The translations under genes and the position numbers were made by a program. Positions 1 to 8,144 of a stretch of 64,000 nt of DNA are shown piece by piece; within the stretch, counting starts at the first letter, position 1, and the number at the start of each line of letters is the position of its first letter. The stretch spans positions 36,532 through 100,531 of the forward strand of contig JAAYBV010000034.1 of NCBI GenBank assembly GCA_012744475.1, read 5' to 3'. The DNA comes from Phycisphaerae bacterium (GTDB lineage Bacteria > Planctomycetota > Phycisphaerae > Sedimentisphaerales > Anaerobacaceae). Under the pieces are notes generated by a model that was given only the letters and a program-made list of their open reading frames with translations, did not search any database and was not told where the DNA came from.

Positions 1-380
1 TGTCTGTCAAAGGTCACAGACTGCGGTCGAAGGTCACGGATCACTTGGGGAAACCGGGCGATCTCTTCAGGCGAGAGACGCTTCCATATGTAAACACCAG
101 GTTCCAGTTCCTCTGCAACCGACCGACAACTTACCAGCAGGGCCTGGTGATCGGTCTCGCACAGCAGCCGTACCCGCGACGCCAGTATCTCACGTGCGTC
201 CTCGTCGGCCAGTTCCACTGGGGCCTGACGCTCGCTCTCTGTCCCGAACTGCGCAGGCCAATGCTCTGACTCATGTGCCTGCTGGACACCGTCATCCTTC
301 ATGTGGTTGTTACAGCCACTCAAGATACAGCAAATGACGATACCAACTGAGAGCGTTAGCGCTGCGGTTTTCGCACCCAT
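1..380 (-). CDS. Putative lipoprotein, 3' end cut off by window edge
   Basis: Reading the minus strand from the ATG at 380 gives an uninterrupted 126-residue frame that runs off the window. It starts MGAKTAALTLSVGIVICC and continues ILSGC, a classic lipoprotein signal peptide: a short basic n-region, a hydrophobic core and a lipobox with Cys near residue 23. The mature part is hydrophilic and acidic (for example APVELADEDAREILASR), and I recognise no domain in it. A purine-rich GAGAGAGG stretch lies about 5 bases before the ATG and supports this start. The overlapping plus-strand frame at 45-269 shows no family resemblance. Predicted location is a lipid-anchored periplasmic or outer-membrane protein; function unknown. 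Confidence 0.7.
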   Translation of the reverse strand, partial: MGAKTAALTLSVGIVICCILSGCNNHMKDDGVQQAHESEHWPAQFGTESERQAPVELADEDAREILASRVRLLCETDHQALLVSCRSVAEELEPGVYIWKRLSPEEIARFPQVIRDLRPQSVTFDR

Positions 381-873
381 TTCGGCCTCTCTCAAACGAA
401 GACACCCTCTACCCCGTCCGGTTCCTTCATCATCCCAGGGCGGGCCGCTGCTCGGGCAACACCGCGCCCCATCCGCCGGACTGCTTCGAACGTGACTTCC
501 TCCGATTTCGCACGCCGCGGCGCTATGATACTCCCATGACTGCCGCGCCGTCCACACAGAACTATTACCCACAAGAAGCATGCGAAGCGAAGGCAATTCC
601 CCTCGTTTCTGGTGTGAAAACCAGGGTGGAGGTGAGGAATCGCCCCAAGTCCATGTGCGGAAACCGTCCCGATATCCACACAAACCGGGAGGCTGCGCAC
701 TTCCCAGGACCGAGGCAGCTTGTTTTCGGGGCGGCATTTGGGTATGCTGAGTGCATGGGGGAATGGGTCAAGCGGGTAACGGATCACGGGGATGGGCGAC
801 TTTGGTGACGAAGGACCACAACGGACAATCTGCTTACAGCCATCTGCGGACGGCAACGCACGGCAAGGCGCCG
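381..873. other. Intergenic region, no convincing gene
   Basis: Between the divergent lipoprotein and the activating-enzyme gene, every open frame has low-complexity, unconserved translation on both strands. A plausible promoter for the downstream pair is listed separately; I see nothing else in the stretch. Confidence 0.6.
720..748 (+). promoter_or_regulatory. Possible sigma-70 type promoter for the hypD operon
   Basis: TTGTTT (720-725) and TATGCT (743-748) are separated by 17 bases. Transcription would begin near 755, inside the longest possible frame of the next gene. This favours an internal GTG start over the ATG at 751. The match is moderate (the -35 is 4 of 6) and was found by eye. 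Confidence 0.35.
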
Positions 874-1785
874 GTGGCGGACGTGCAGGGGGTGGTTTTC
901 GACATCAAGAAATACGCCATCCACGATGGCCCGGGGATTCGCACGACGGTCTTTTTCAAGGGCTGCCCGCTGCGGTGCCGCTGGTGCCATAATCCGGAAA
1001 GCTGGAAGGCGACGCCGGAGCCCAGCTTCCGGCAGGGTCGCTGTGTCCGCTGCGGGCGGTGCGAAGCCGTCTGCCGGGCAAATGCCATCACGTTCCCCGA
1101 CGGCTATCCCGTGACGGACATCGAGAAGTGCATCCTCTGCGGCCAGTGTGCCGTCGAATGCCCGGCCGGCGCCAGGGAAATCATAGGGCAGCAGATGACC
1201 GTGGCTGAGGTGATGGCCGAAGTCGTCAAGGACGTGATCTTTTACGACCAGTCGGGCGGCGGGGCCACGTTTTCCGGCGGGGAACCGCTGATGCAGGGCG
1301 ATTTTCTGCTGGCGCTGCTGAACCGCTGCCGGGCCGAAGGCATACATACAGCGGTCGACACGACCTGCCACGCCATGGGCGATCTGGTCCGGCGGGTCGC
1401 CGAGGTCGCCGATCTGTTCCTGTGCGACATCAAGCACATGGATTCGCCCATGCACGAACGGTATACGGGCGTGCCGAACAACCTGATCCTCGCCAATCTC
1501 AGGATGCTGGCCGAGGCAGGCAAGAAGGTAGTTGTCCGGATTCCGATCGTGTCAGGGTTCAACGACGATATGGCCAACATCGAGAATACGGCCCGGTTCG
1601 CCCAGTCGTTGCCGACGGTCCAGAGGATTGATATCCTGCCTTACAATCGGGGCGGCCTGGAAAAGTCGGTCCGGCTGGCCGCAGGCTTCGACCTGATGGA
1701 GGGCGAAAGCCCAAGCGATGGGCAAATGGCCGAGATCGCCAGGACCCTGCGTGGGTACGGATTCGAGGTCACGATAGGTGGATAG
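874..1785 (+). CDS. Glycyl radical enzyme activating enzyme (hydroxyproline dehydratase activase)
   Basis: A radical SAM enzyme that would install the glycyl radical on the dehydratase encoded 3 bases downstream. Directly visible are the GVVFDIKKYAIHDGPGIRTT opening typical of PflA-like activases, the cluster motif CPLRCRWC (CX3CX2C), and a ferredoxin-like insert with CVRCGRCEAVC and CILCGQCAVEC for two further [4Fe-4S] clusters. The insert is known from activases of dehydratase/lyase-type glycyl radical enzymes and is absent from classic PflA. FSGGEPLMQ is the SAM-binding GGE motif. I chose GTG 874 because homologues begin just before this conserved block, AAGG lies upstream, and the product (303 aa) has the usual size. 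ATG 751 and GTG 805 are in-frame alternatives. The assignment as partner of the neighbouring enzyme rests on adjacency. Confidence 0.88.
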   Translation: MADVQGVVFDIKKYAIHDGPGIRTTVFFKGCPLRCRWCHNPESWKATPEPSFRQGRCVRCGRCEAVCRANAITFPDGYPVTDIEKCILCGQCAVECPAGAREIIGQQMTVAEVMAEVVKDVIFYDQSGGGATFSGGEPLMQGDFLLALLNRCRAEGIHTAVDTTCHAMGDLVRRVAEVADLFLCDIKHMDSPMHERYTGVPNNLILANLRMLAEAGKKVVVRIPIVSGFNDDMANIENTARFAQSLPTVQRIDILPYNRGGLEKSVRLAAGFDLMEGESPSDGQMAEIARTLRGYGFEVTIGG

Positions 1786-1788
1786 ACG

Positions 1789-4152
1789 ATGAACGAGCGT
1801 GTCAGAAAACTTCGCCAGCAGAGCGTCGAAACGCACCCTTACATTTCCAGCGAGCGGGCCGAACTGATGACCCAGTTCTACCAGAGCGGCGCCGCTTGGT
1901 GTGAATCTGTGCCCGTCACGCGCGCTCTGGCCTTCCGGCACCTGATGGAGCATAAGACCGTCTACATCGGCGACGGTGAGCTGATCGTGGGCGAGAAGGG
2001 CCACGCGCCCAAGGCGACTCCGACCTATCCCGAACTGTGCTGCCATACGCTGAGCGACCTGGACATCCTCAACTCGCGAGAGAAGACCTCGTTCGCGGTG
2101 AGCCCTGAGGTGCGAAAGGTCTACGCCGAGACGATCATCCCGTTCTGGCAGGACCGGACCATGCGGGAGCGCATCTTCCGCGAGATGACGGACGAATGGA
2201 AGGCCACCTATGAGGCCGGCCTGTTCACCGAATTCATGGAGCAGCGATCGCCCGGTCACACCGTGCTGGACGACAAAATCTATCGCAAGGGCATGCTCGA
2301 TTTCAAGCAGGACATCCAGCGCAGTCTCGACAGCCTGGACTACCTCAACGATCCGCAGGCCTACGCCAGGCAGGAACAGCTCAAGGCGATGCGCATCTGC
2401 GCCGATGCACTGATCCGCTTCGCCGAGCGTCACGCCGAGAAGGCCTGCGAGATAGCGAAGCGGGAGTCCGATCCGCAGCGAAAAGCGGAGTTGGAACGGA
2501 TCGCCCAGGTCTGCTCGCACGTTCCGGCCCACGCGCCGCGCGACTTCTGGGAAGCGCTTCAGTATTACTGGTTCGTCCATCTCGGCGTGACCACCGAGAT
2601 GAACCCGTGGGACTCGTTCAACCCGGGCCGCCTGGATCAGCATCTCTATCCGTTCTACCGGCGAGGGCTCGACGAGGGAACGCTGACCGCCGAGCACGCC
2701 CGCGAGCTGCTTCAGTGCTTCTGGGTGAAGTTCAACAATCAGCCGGCCCCGCCCAAGGTGGGCGTCACCGCCGCCGAGAGCGGCACGTACACCGACTTCG
2801 CCCAGATCAACAGCGGCGGTCTGAAGGAGGACGGCTCCGACGGCGTCAACGAGGTGACGTTCCTCGTGCTCGACGTGGTCGAAGAAATGCGGCTCGTCCA
2901 GCCGAGTTCTTCCATCCAGGTCAGCAAGAAGAACCCCGATCGCTTCATCAAGCGGGCGACGAAGATCATCCGCACCGGGTTCGGCCAGCCTTCGGTGTTC
3001 AACTGCGACCTGATCGTCCAGGAGCTGGTCCGCATGGGCAAGTCCATGGCCGACGCCCGCAACGGCGGCTCCAGCGGTTGCGTCGAGGTCGGCGCGTTCG
3101 GCAAGGAGAGCTATATCCTCACCGGCTACTTCAACCTGCCCAAGGTCCTGGAGTTGACGTTGAACAACGGCGTCGACCCAAGGACAGGCCGGCGTCTCGG
3201 TCCGCAGACGGGCGACCCGGAGCAGTTCGAGACGTTCGACCAGTTGTTCGACGCGTACCGGCAGCAGGTCCACTATCTGATGGACATCAAGATGCGGGGC
3301 AACAACGTCATCGAACGCCTCTACGCGACGTACATGCCCGCCCCGTTCCTGTCGATCCTGATCGACGACTGCATCGTCAAGGGCAAGGACTACCACGACG
3401 GCGGCGCCCGCTATAACACCAACTACGTTCAAGGCGTCGGGCTGGGCACGATCACCGATGCGCTGACCGCCATCAAGTACCATGTGTTCGACCGCAAGAG
3501 CGTATCGATGTCGCAACTGCTGTCGGCGTTGCGCAGCGATTTCGAAGGCGAAGAATCATTGCGGCAGACCCTCCTGGAACGGACCCCCAAGTACGGCAAC
3601 GACGACGACTACGCCGACGACGTCATGCGATCGGTGTTTGAGGTCTACTTCGACGCCGTAGATGGACGGCCCAACACCAAAGGGGGTCGCTACCACATCA
3701 ATCTCCTTCCGACGACGGTCCACGTATACTTCGGCTCGGTCATCGGCGCCACGCCCGACGGCCGCAAGGCGGGCCTGCCCCTCTCGGAGGGCATCTCGCC
3801 CGTCCAGGGCGCCGATCGCTACGGACCCACGGCGGTGCTCAAGTCGGCCGCCAAGATGGACCACGCCCGCACCGGCGGGACGCTGCTCAACATGAAGTTC
3901 AACCCCCAGGTTCTCGACGGCGACGAGAGCCTCGACAAGCTCACGCAACTGATCCGCTCCTATTTCCGACTCGACGGCCATCACATCCAGTTCAACGTCG
4001 TCGGCGCCGAAACGCTCCGCGAGGCCCAGAAGCATCCCGAGCGGAACCGCGACCTGATCGTCCGCGTCGCCGGCTACAGCGACTACTTCGTCGACCTCGG
4101 CCGCGACCTCCAGAACGAAATCATCGCCCGCACCGAACAAAGCGCCCTGTAG
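1789..4152 (+). CDS. hypD: trans-4-hydroxy-L-proline dehydratase (glycyl radical enzyme)
   Basis: A 787-residue glycyl radical enzyme. The thiyl Cys431 lies in SSGCVEVGAFGKE and the radical Gly762 in RVAGYSDYF. HypD of Clostridioides difficile, numbered from memory, uses F152, H160, D278, S334, F340, C434, E436, Y450, T645 and G765. Here the same residues occur at a constant offset of -3: F149, H157, D275, S331, F337, C431, E433, Y447, T642 and G762. This argues strongly for hydroxyproline dehydration to 1-pyrroline-5-carboxylate rather than pyruvate formate-lyase, glycerol or choline chemistry. Cytoplasmic and oxygen-sensitive. The activase is 3 bases upstream; the proC often paired with hypD is not visible in the window. 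The symbol is unrelated to hydrogenase maturation HypD. Confidence 0.88.
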   Translation: MNERVRKLRQQSVETHPYISSERAELMTQFYQSGAAWCESVPVTRALAFRHLMEHKTVYIGDGELIVGEKGHAPKATPTYPELCCHTLSDLDILNSREKTSFAVSPEVRKVYAETIIPFWQDRTMRERIFREMTDEWKATYEAGLFTEFMEQRSPGHTVLDDKIYRKGMLDFKQDIQRSLDSLDYLNDPQAYARQEQLKAMRICADALIRFAERHAEKACEIAKRESDPQRKAELERIAQVCSHVPAHAPRDFWEALQYYWFVHLGVTTEMNPWDSFNPGRLDQHLYPFYRRGLDEGTLTAEHARELLQCFWVKFNNQPAPPKVGVTAAESGTYTDFAQINSGGLKEDGSDGVNEVTFLVLDVVEEMRLVQPSSSIQVSKKNPDRFIKRATKIIRTGFGQPSVFNCDLIVQELVRMGKSMADARNGGSSGCVEVGAFGKESYILTGYFNLPKVLELTLNNGVDPRTGRRLGPQTGDPEQFETFDQLFDAYRQQVHYLMDIKMRGNNVIERLYATYMPAPFLSILIDDCIVKGKDYHDGGARYNTNYVQGVGLGTITDALTAIKYHVFDRKSVSMSQLLSALRSDFEGEESLRQTLLERTPKYGNDDDYADDVMRSVFEVYFDAVDGRPNTKGGRYHINLLPTTVHVYFGSVIGATPDGRKAGLPLSEGISPVQGADRYGPTAVLKSAAKMDHARTGGTLLNMKFNPQVLDGDESLDKLTQLIRSYFRLDGHHIQFNVVGAETLREAQKHPERNRDLIVRVAGYSDYFVDLGRDLQNEIIARTEQSAL

Positions 4153-4236
4153 AGGCGGCCCGTCACAAGAAAGTCGTTCTGGACTGTAGTTTCCATCAGC
4201 CTTGCACGGCTGGCGTCGTTCGCGCGAAGTATCCGC

Positions 4237-4265
4237 TTGACATTTAACGTGATGCGTTATATACT
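4237..4265 (+). promoter_or_regulatory. Strong sigma-70 type promoter of higBA
   Basis: TTGACA (4237-4242), 17 bases, then TATACT (4260-4265): a near-consensus promoter. The predicted transcript begins around 4271-4273, essentially on the CTG that opens the conserved HigB reading frame, so the toxin mRNA may be nearly leaderless. Confidence 0.7.
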
Positions 4266-4271
4266 CCCTCC

Positions 4272-4550
4272 CTGATCAAGAGCTTCCGTTGCACGAAGAC
4301 ACAGGCATTGTTTGAAGGCCGGCACCCCCGCCGGTTCCAGGCGATCGCCACTGTGGCCGAGCGAAGACTGCAGATGTTGGACAGCGCCCATGCAATCCAG
4401 GATCTTCGCGTCCCGCCGGGCAACCGACTGGAGGCCTTGCTGGGAAACCGGAAAGGCCAGTGGAGCATTCGTATCAATGACCAGTGGCGTCTGTGCTTTC
4501 GCTTCGACAATGGCAACGCGTTCGATGTTGAGATTGTGGACTACCACTGA
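4272..4550 (+). CDS. higB: HigB-like mRNA interferase toxin
   Basis: A RelE/HigB-superfamily toxin of 92 residues if read from CTG 4272, whose next residues IKSFR match the usual MIKSF amino terminus of the family. The only later in-frame start candidate is TTG 4308, which would remove the first strand. Family hallmarks are LRVPPGNRLEALLGNRKGQW and SIRINDQWRLCFRF, ending DVEIVDYH. Such toxins cleave ribosome-bound mRNA. The antitoxin gene follows 12 bases later, in the reversed (toxin-first) order normal for HigBA. The CTG start is unusual, and no clear ribosome-binding site precedes it. Confidence 0.85.
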   Translation: MIKSFRCTKTQALFEGRHPRRFQAIATVAERRLQMLDSAHAIQDLRVPPGNRLEALLGNRKGQWSIRINDQWRLCFRFDNGNAFDVEIVDYH

Positions 4551-4562
4551 GGAGATTACACG

Positions 4563-4868
4563 ATGAGCATAGCAAACAAGATGCGGCCCGTTCATCCTGG
4601 TGAGATTCTGCGTGAGGAGTTCCTCAAACCGCTGCAGATGAACGCTCACGCGCTCGCAATGGAGCTGAAGGTGCCCGCCCCGCGCGTCAACGAGATCGTG
4701 CGTGAACGACGTGCCGTCACACCTGACACAGCCCTCCGGCTGGCACGCTACTTCGGCACCACGCCCGAATTCTGGCTGAACCTCCAGACCAGCTATGATC
4801 TGAAGGTCGCCAAGCAGAAGATCGGCTCGAAAATCGACAAAGAAGTCCGATCACGACGCGTCGCATAA
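4563..4868 (+). CDS. higA: HigA-like antitoxin, XRE-family DNA-binding protein
   Basis: A 101-residue protein with an N-terminal helix-turn-helix. HPGEILREEFLKPLQMNAHA and the recognition helix region KVPAPRVNEIVRERRAVTPD are typical of HigA, as is the closing FGTTPEFWLNLQTSYDL. It would neutralise the toxin encoded 12 bases upstream and repress the shared promoter at 4237-4265. GAGGAG lies about 8 bases before the ATG, a much better ribosome-binding site than the toxin has, which fits an excess of antitoxin over toxin. Confidence 0.9.
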   Translation: MSIANKMRPVHPGEILREEFLKPLQMNAHALAMELKVPAPRVNEIVRERRAVTPDTALRLARYFGTTPEFWLNLQTSYDLKVAKQKIGSKIDKEVRSRRVA

Positions 4869-4988
4869 GTCTCACGTGCCGTCAGCGAGTCACTGAGCAA
4901 CTCAGCCGGATCGGCGGCGTTCTTCTCTGCCTTGCAGCCAGGCATGATAGACTGGGCCGCTTCGGGAAATCGCGTCAGGAGATCCAAC

Positions 4989-6665
4989 ATGAGATTGATA
5001 TCCATCCGGAGCATTCTGCTGCTGGCAGCCGCGATCTTGGTCGGCGGGGCGGCGTCGCAGGAGCGCGAACTGGCCGAGTTCATCGAGGCGCACGTGACGC
5101 AGGTCGCCCCGCGTTGGACGCAGGCCAATCTGACGTACTGGGAGGCCACCACAACCGGCCGGAAGGAGGCGTGGGACAAGTATGAGGCCCTGCAACTGGA
5201 AATCCGGCAGCTCTACAGCAATCGAGAGGACTTCGCACGCATCAAGGCGTTCAAGGAATCCGGCCCCATCGCCGATCCGCGCCTGGCCCGCCAGATCGAG
5301 AAGCTCTACTACGCCTACCTCCAGAACCAGATCGAACCGGAACTGCTCACGCAGATCGTGCAGCTCGACACGCAGATCCAGCAGACCTACAACAGCTACC
5401 GAGGCCGCATCGACGGGCAAGACGTCACCATGAGCGACATCTACACGCTCCTGACAACGGAGAAGAACACGCCCAAACGTGAGGCGGCCTGGCACGCCAG
5501 CAAGCAGGTCGGCAACGTCATCATCAAGGACTTTCTGCACCTGGTGAAGCTCCGCAACCAGGGAGCGAAGGCACTCGGTTTTGACAACTACCACACCATG
5601 ACCATCGTGACGGGCGAGCAGGACGTCGCACAGCTCGACCGCATCTTCGACGAATTGGATGCGCTGACCCGCGAGCCGTTCGCCAGGCAGAAGAAGGAGC
5701 TGGACACGATCCTGGCCAGAAGCTATGGCATCGCCCCGGCGGAGCTGATGCCCTGGCACTACCACGATCCCTTCTTCCAGCGGACGCCACTCGTCTATGA
5801 GCTGGACCTGGACCGGTACTACCAGGGCCGCCGCGTCGAAGACCTGGCCCGACGCTACTACGCCGGCGTGGGCCTGCCCGTCGACGACATCCTGGCCCGC
5901 AGCGACCTATATGACCGCGAGGGCAAGTACCCGCACGCGTACGGCTTCGACGCCGACCGCGAAGGCGACAACCGCGTGCTGGCCAACCTCCAGGACACCG
6001 AGCGATGGATGGAGACGCTCCTGCACGAGTTGGGTCACGCCCTCTACAGCAAGTACCACGACCGGCGCGAGCCCTGGCTGCTCCGCGAGCCGGCGCACAG
6101 CTTCACCACCGAGGCGGTAGCGATGTTCTTCGGCCGGCTCAGCCGGAACGCCGCCTGGATGCAGCAAATGCTGGGCCTGTCCGACGAGGAAACCGCCAGG
6201 ATCAAGACCGTCAGCGACCGCTATCTCCAATTCCAGCAGATCCTCTTCGTGCGCTGGGCGCTGGTCATGTACCATTTCGAGAAGGCCCTTTACGCCGATC
6301 CCGGCCGGGACCTGAATGCCCTGTGGTGGGACCTGGTCGAGAGGTACCAGTTCCTCCGACGTCCGCCGGGAAAGGCCGACGCCGGCTGGGTCTCGAAGCT
6401 CCATTTCACCACCGCCCCGTGCTACTACCACAACTATGTACTCGGCGAGCTGCTGGCCTCGCAATGGCACCACACCATCGTCCACCAGATATTGGAGCTT
6501 GATTCGGACGAGGGGCTCAGCTATGTTGGCGACGAGCGTATCGGCCGGTACTTTCGTGACAACGTGCTCGGCCCGGGAGCTCACTACCGCTGGGACGAGA
6601 TGATCGTCCGAGCCACGGGCGAGCCGCTGACGCCCAGGTACTTTGTCGAGCAGTTCATCAAGTGA
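4989..6665 (+). CDS. Exported M2-like zinc metallopeptidase
   Basis: A 558-residue gluzincin peptidase. The ATG at 4989 begins a signal peptide (MRLISIRSILLLAAAILVGG, then cleavage near AASQ); the frame is open 19 codons further upstream, but that extension is not signal-like. The zinc site is HELGH at 346-350, followed by LREPAHSFTTEAV with the likely third ligand Glu375. This layout matches the angiotensin-converting-enzyme family (HEMGH, then LREGAN and HEA), although overall similarity also touches M3 oligopeptidases. The mature enzyme is probably periplasmic or lipid-associated and would trim peptides. It begins a same-strand run with a symporter and an Xaa-Pro aminopeptidase, suggesting peptide scavenging. 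Sure of a metallopeptidase; substrate unknown. Confidence 0.85.
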   Translation: MRLISIRSILLLAAAILVGGAASQERELAEFIEAHVTQVAPRWTQANLTYWEATTTGRKEAWDKYEALQLEIRQLYSNREDFARIKAFKESGPIADPRLARQIEKLYYAYLQNQIEPELLTQIVQLDTQIQQTYNSYRGRIDGQDVTMSDIYTLLTTEKNTPKREAAWHASKQVGNVIIKDFLHLVKLRNQGAKALGFDNYHTMTIVTGEQDVAQLDRIFDELDALTREPFARQKKELDTILARSYGIAPAELMPWHYHDPFFQRTPLVYELDLDRYYQGRRVEDLARRYYAGVGLPVDDILARSDLYDREGKYPHAYGFDADREGDNRVLANLQDTERWMETLLHELGHALYSKYHDRREPWLLREPAHSFTTEAVAMFFGRLSRNAAWMQQMLGLSDEETARIKTVSDRYLQFQQILFVRWALVMYHFEKALYADPGRDLNALWWDLVERYQFLRRPPGKADAGWVSKLHFTTAPCYYHNYVLGELLASQWHHTIVHQILELDSDEGLSYVGDERIGRYFRDNVLGPGAHYRWDEMIVRATGEPLTPRYFVEQFIK

Positions 6666-6705
6666 CATCGACGCGCAGCCGGCGTCCAGATACGAAGCAG
6701 GTGCC

Positions 6706-8142
6706 ATGGTCTATCTCATCGCGATTCTCATCTATCTGTTGGCCCTGGCGGGCATCGGCATCTACAAATCGCGCCAGGTCAAGACGCAGGCGGACTTCGC
6801 CGTCGCCGGCCGGACACTTTCGCCTTGGGTGCTGGTCTGCACCATGCTGGCGGCCTGGATCGGCACCGGATCGATCGTCGGCAATGCCGGCAAGACGTAC
6901 GAGAGTGGTCTGGCGGCGTTGATCATCCCCACCGGCAGTGTGATCGGCATGATCCTGCTAACGTGGGTCGCTCCCCGCGCGCGCAGCTACGAGGCCTATT
7001 CCGTGCCGGAGATCATCGGGTCTCGGTACGGAACGGTCGCCAGGCTTCTGGCGGTCTTGTCCCTCATCATTGCGTACATGGTGATCGTCAGCTACCAGTT
7101 CAATGCGGGCGGGGCTGTGCTGCACGTGATCCTGACCGACGATTCCGGCCGGTCGCTCCTGCCGCTGCCATGGGCGACCGTCATCGCGGCGGTCTTCATC
7201 ATCACCTACACCATTCTCGCCGGTCTGATGAGCCTGGCCTATACCGATATCGTCACGGGGATCATCATCACGCTGTCGCTGATTGTCGCCTTCCCGATCC
7301 TCTGGGGCCGAGCCGGCGGATGGGAGGGCATGGAGGCGAGCTTCGCCGCGATGGGCAAGCCCGAACACATGCGGTTCTGGGGCGTGTTCAGCAAGGCCGA
7401 GATCGTCAACTTCATCCTGCCTGTCTTTTTGCTGATCATGGGCGACGCCAATCAATACCAGCGGTTCTTCGCCAGCAAGAGCGCCAAGGGAGCCCGGAGC
7501 GCCGTGATCTTCATGGTCTTCGCCGTGCTGCTGGTCGAGAGTCTGATCATCCTGGAGGCCTGGGTCGCCTCCAGCCTGATCCCGGACGCGGCCTTCGGCA
7601 AGTACGTCCTGATCTACGCCGCCAAGACCCTCATGCCCACCATCCTGGGCCTGTTCTTCCTGATCACCATCGTGGGCATCATCATTTCGACGGCCGATTC
7701 GTTTCTGTTGATCCCTGCAACAACAGCGATTCGCGACATCTATCTGAATCATATCAATCCGAAAGCCTCGGAGAAGCGCGTGGTCTTTCTGAGCCGGTTG
7801 ATGGTGCTGGTCTTCGGCATCATCGCCTACCTGGTGTCGTTGGCGTTCGCCCAATCGACCACTATTTTCGAAAAGGCTTTGTACGCGTACACGATTTACG
7901 GGGTGGCGATCACTCCGTGCCTGGTGGCCGCTCTGTTCTGGAAGGGAGCGACTCGATACGGAGCAATCGCGTCGATCCTCACCGGAACGATAACGACTCT
8001 GGTTTGGTCGGGGCTCGACAAGGGCCGTCTTCCGGCCTGGGCCGCCGAACTCGACGCCGTGCTGCCCGCCATCACACTGTCGGTGCTGGCGCTGGTCCTC
8101 GTAAGTCTGCTCACCAGGAAGAAGCCCGCGGGGCCGAGCTGA
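6706..8142 (+). CDS. Sodium:solute symporter (SSS family)
   Basis: A 478-residue integral membrane protein with about 13 hydrophobic segments. The amino end MVYLIAILIYLLALAGIGIY, the AGRTLSPWVLVCTMLAAWIG block and TAIRDIYLNHINPKAS toward the C-terminus are typical of the PutP/PanF/SglT superfamily. ATG 6706 is chosen because it opens directly on the first helix; the frame extends upstream only into the previous gene. It is placed 40 bases after the peptidase gene and 2 bases before the aminopeptidase gene, so co-transcription is likely. Family members carry proline, sugars or other small solutes with Na+. Proline, hydroxyproline or a peptide product is a contextual guess, not visible in the sequence. 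Confidence 0.9.
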   Translation: MVYLIAILIYLLALAGIGIYKSRQVKTQADFAVAGRTLSPWVLVCTMLAAWIGTGSIVGNAGKTYESGLAALIIPTGSVIGMILLTWVAPRARSYEAYSVPEIIGSRYGTVARLLAVLSLIIAYMVIVSYQFNAGGAVLHVILTDDSGRSLLPLPWATVIAAVFIITYTILAGLMSLAYTDIVTGIIITLSLIVAFPILWGRAGGWEGMEASFAAMGKPEHMRFWGVFSKAEIVNFILPVFLLIMGDANQYQRFFASKSAKGARSAVIFMVFAVLLVESLIILEAWVASSLIPDAAFGKYVLIYAAKTLMPTILGLFFLITIVGIIISTADSFLLIPATTAIRDIYLNHINPKASEKRVVFLSRLMVLVFGIIAYLVSLAFAQSTTIFEKALYAYTIYGVAITPCLVAALFWKGATRYGAIASILTGTITTLVWSGLDKGRLPAWAAELDAVLPAITLSVLALVLVSLLTRKKPAGPS

Positions 8143-8144
8143 CC

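Noticed and set aside
1552..3516. 654-codon open frame antisense to hypD
   Set aside because: High GC makes long antisense frames common; the translation is rich in Val, Asp, Arg and His with no family motif, and the sense strand encodes a verified enzyme.
1789..4152. Pyruvate formate-lyase or choline TMA-lyase
   Set aside because: There is a single active-site Cys in GCVE rather than the Cys-Cys pair of pyruvate formate-lyase, and the substrate residues match the hydroxyproline dehydratase set.
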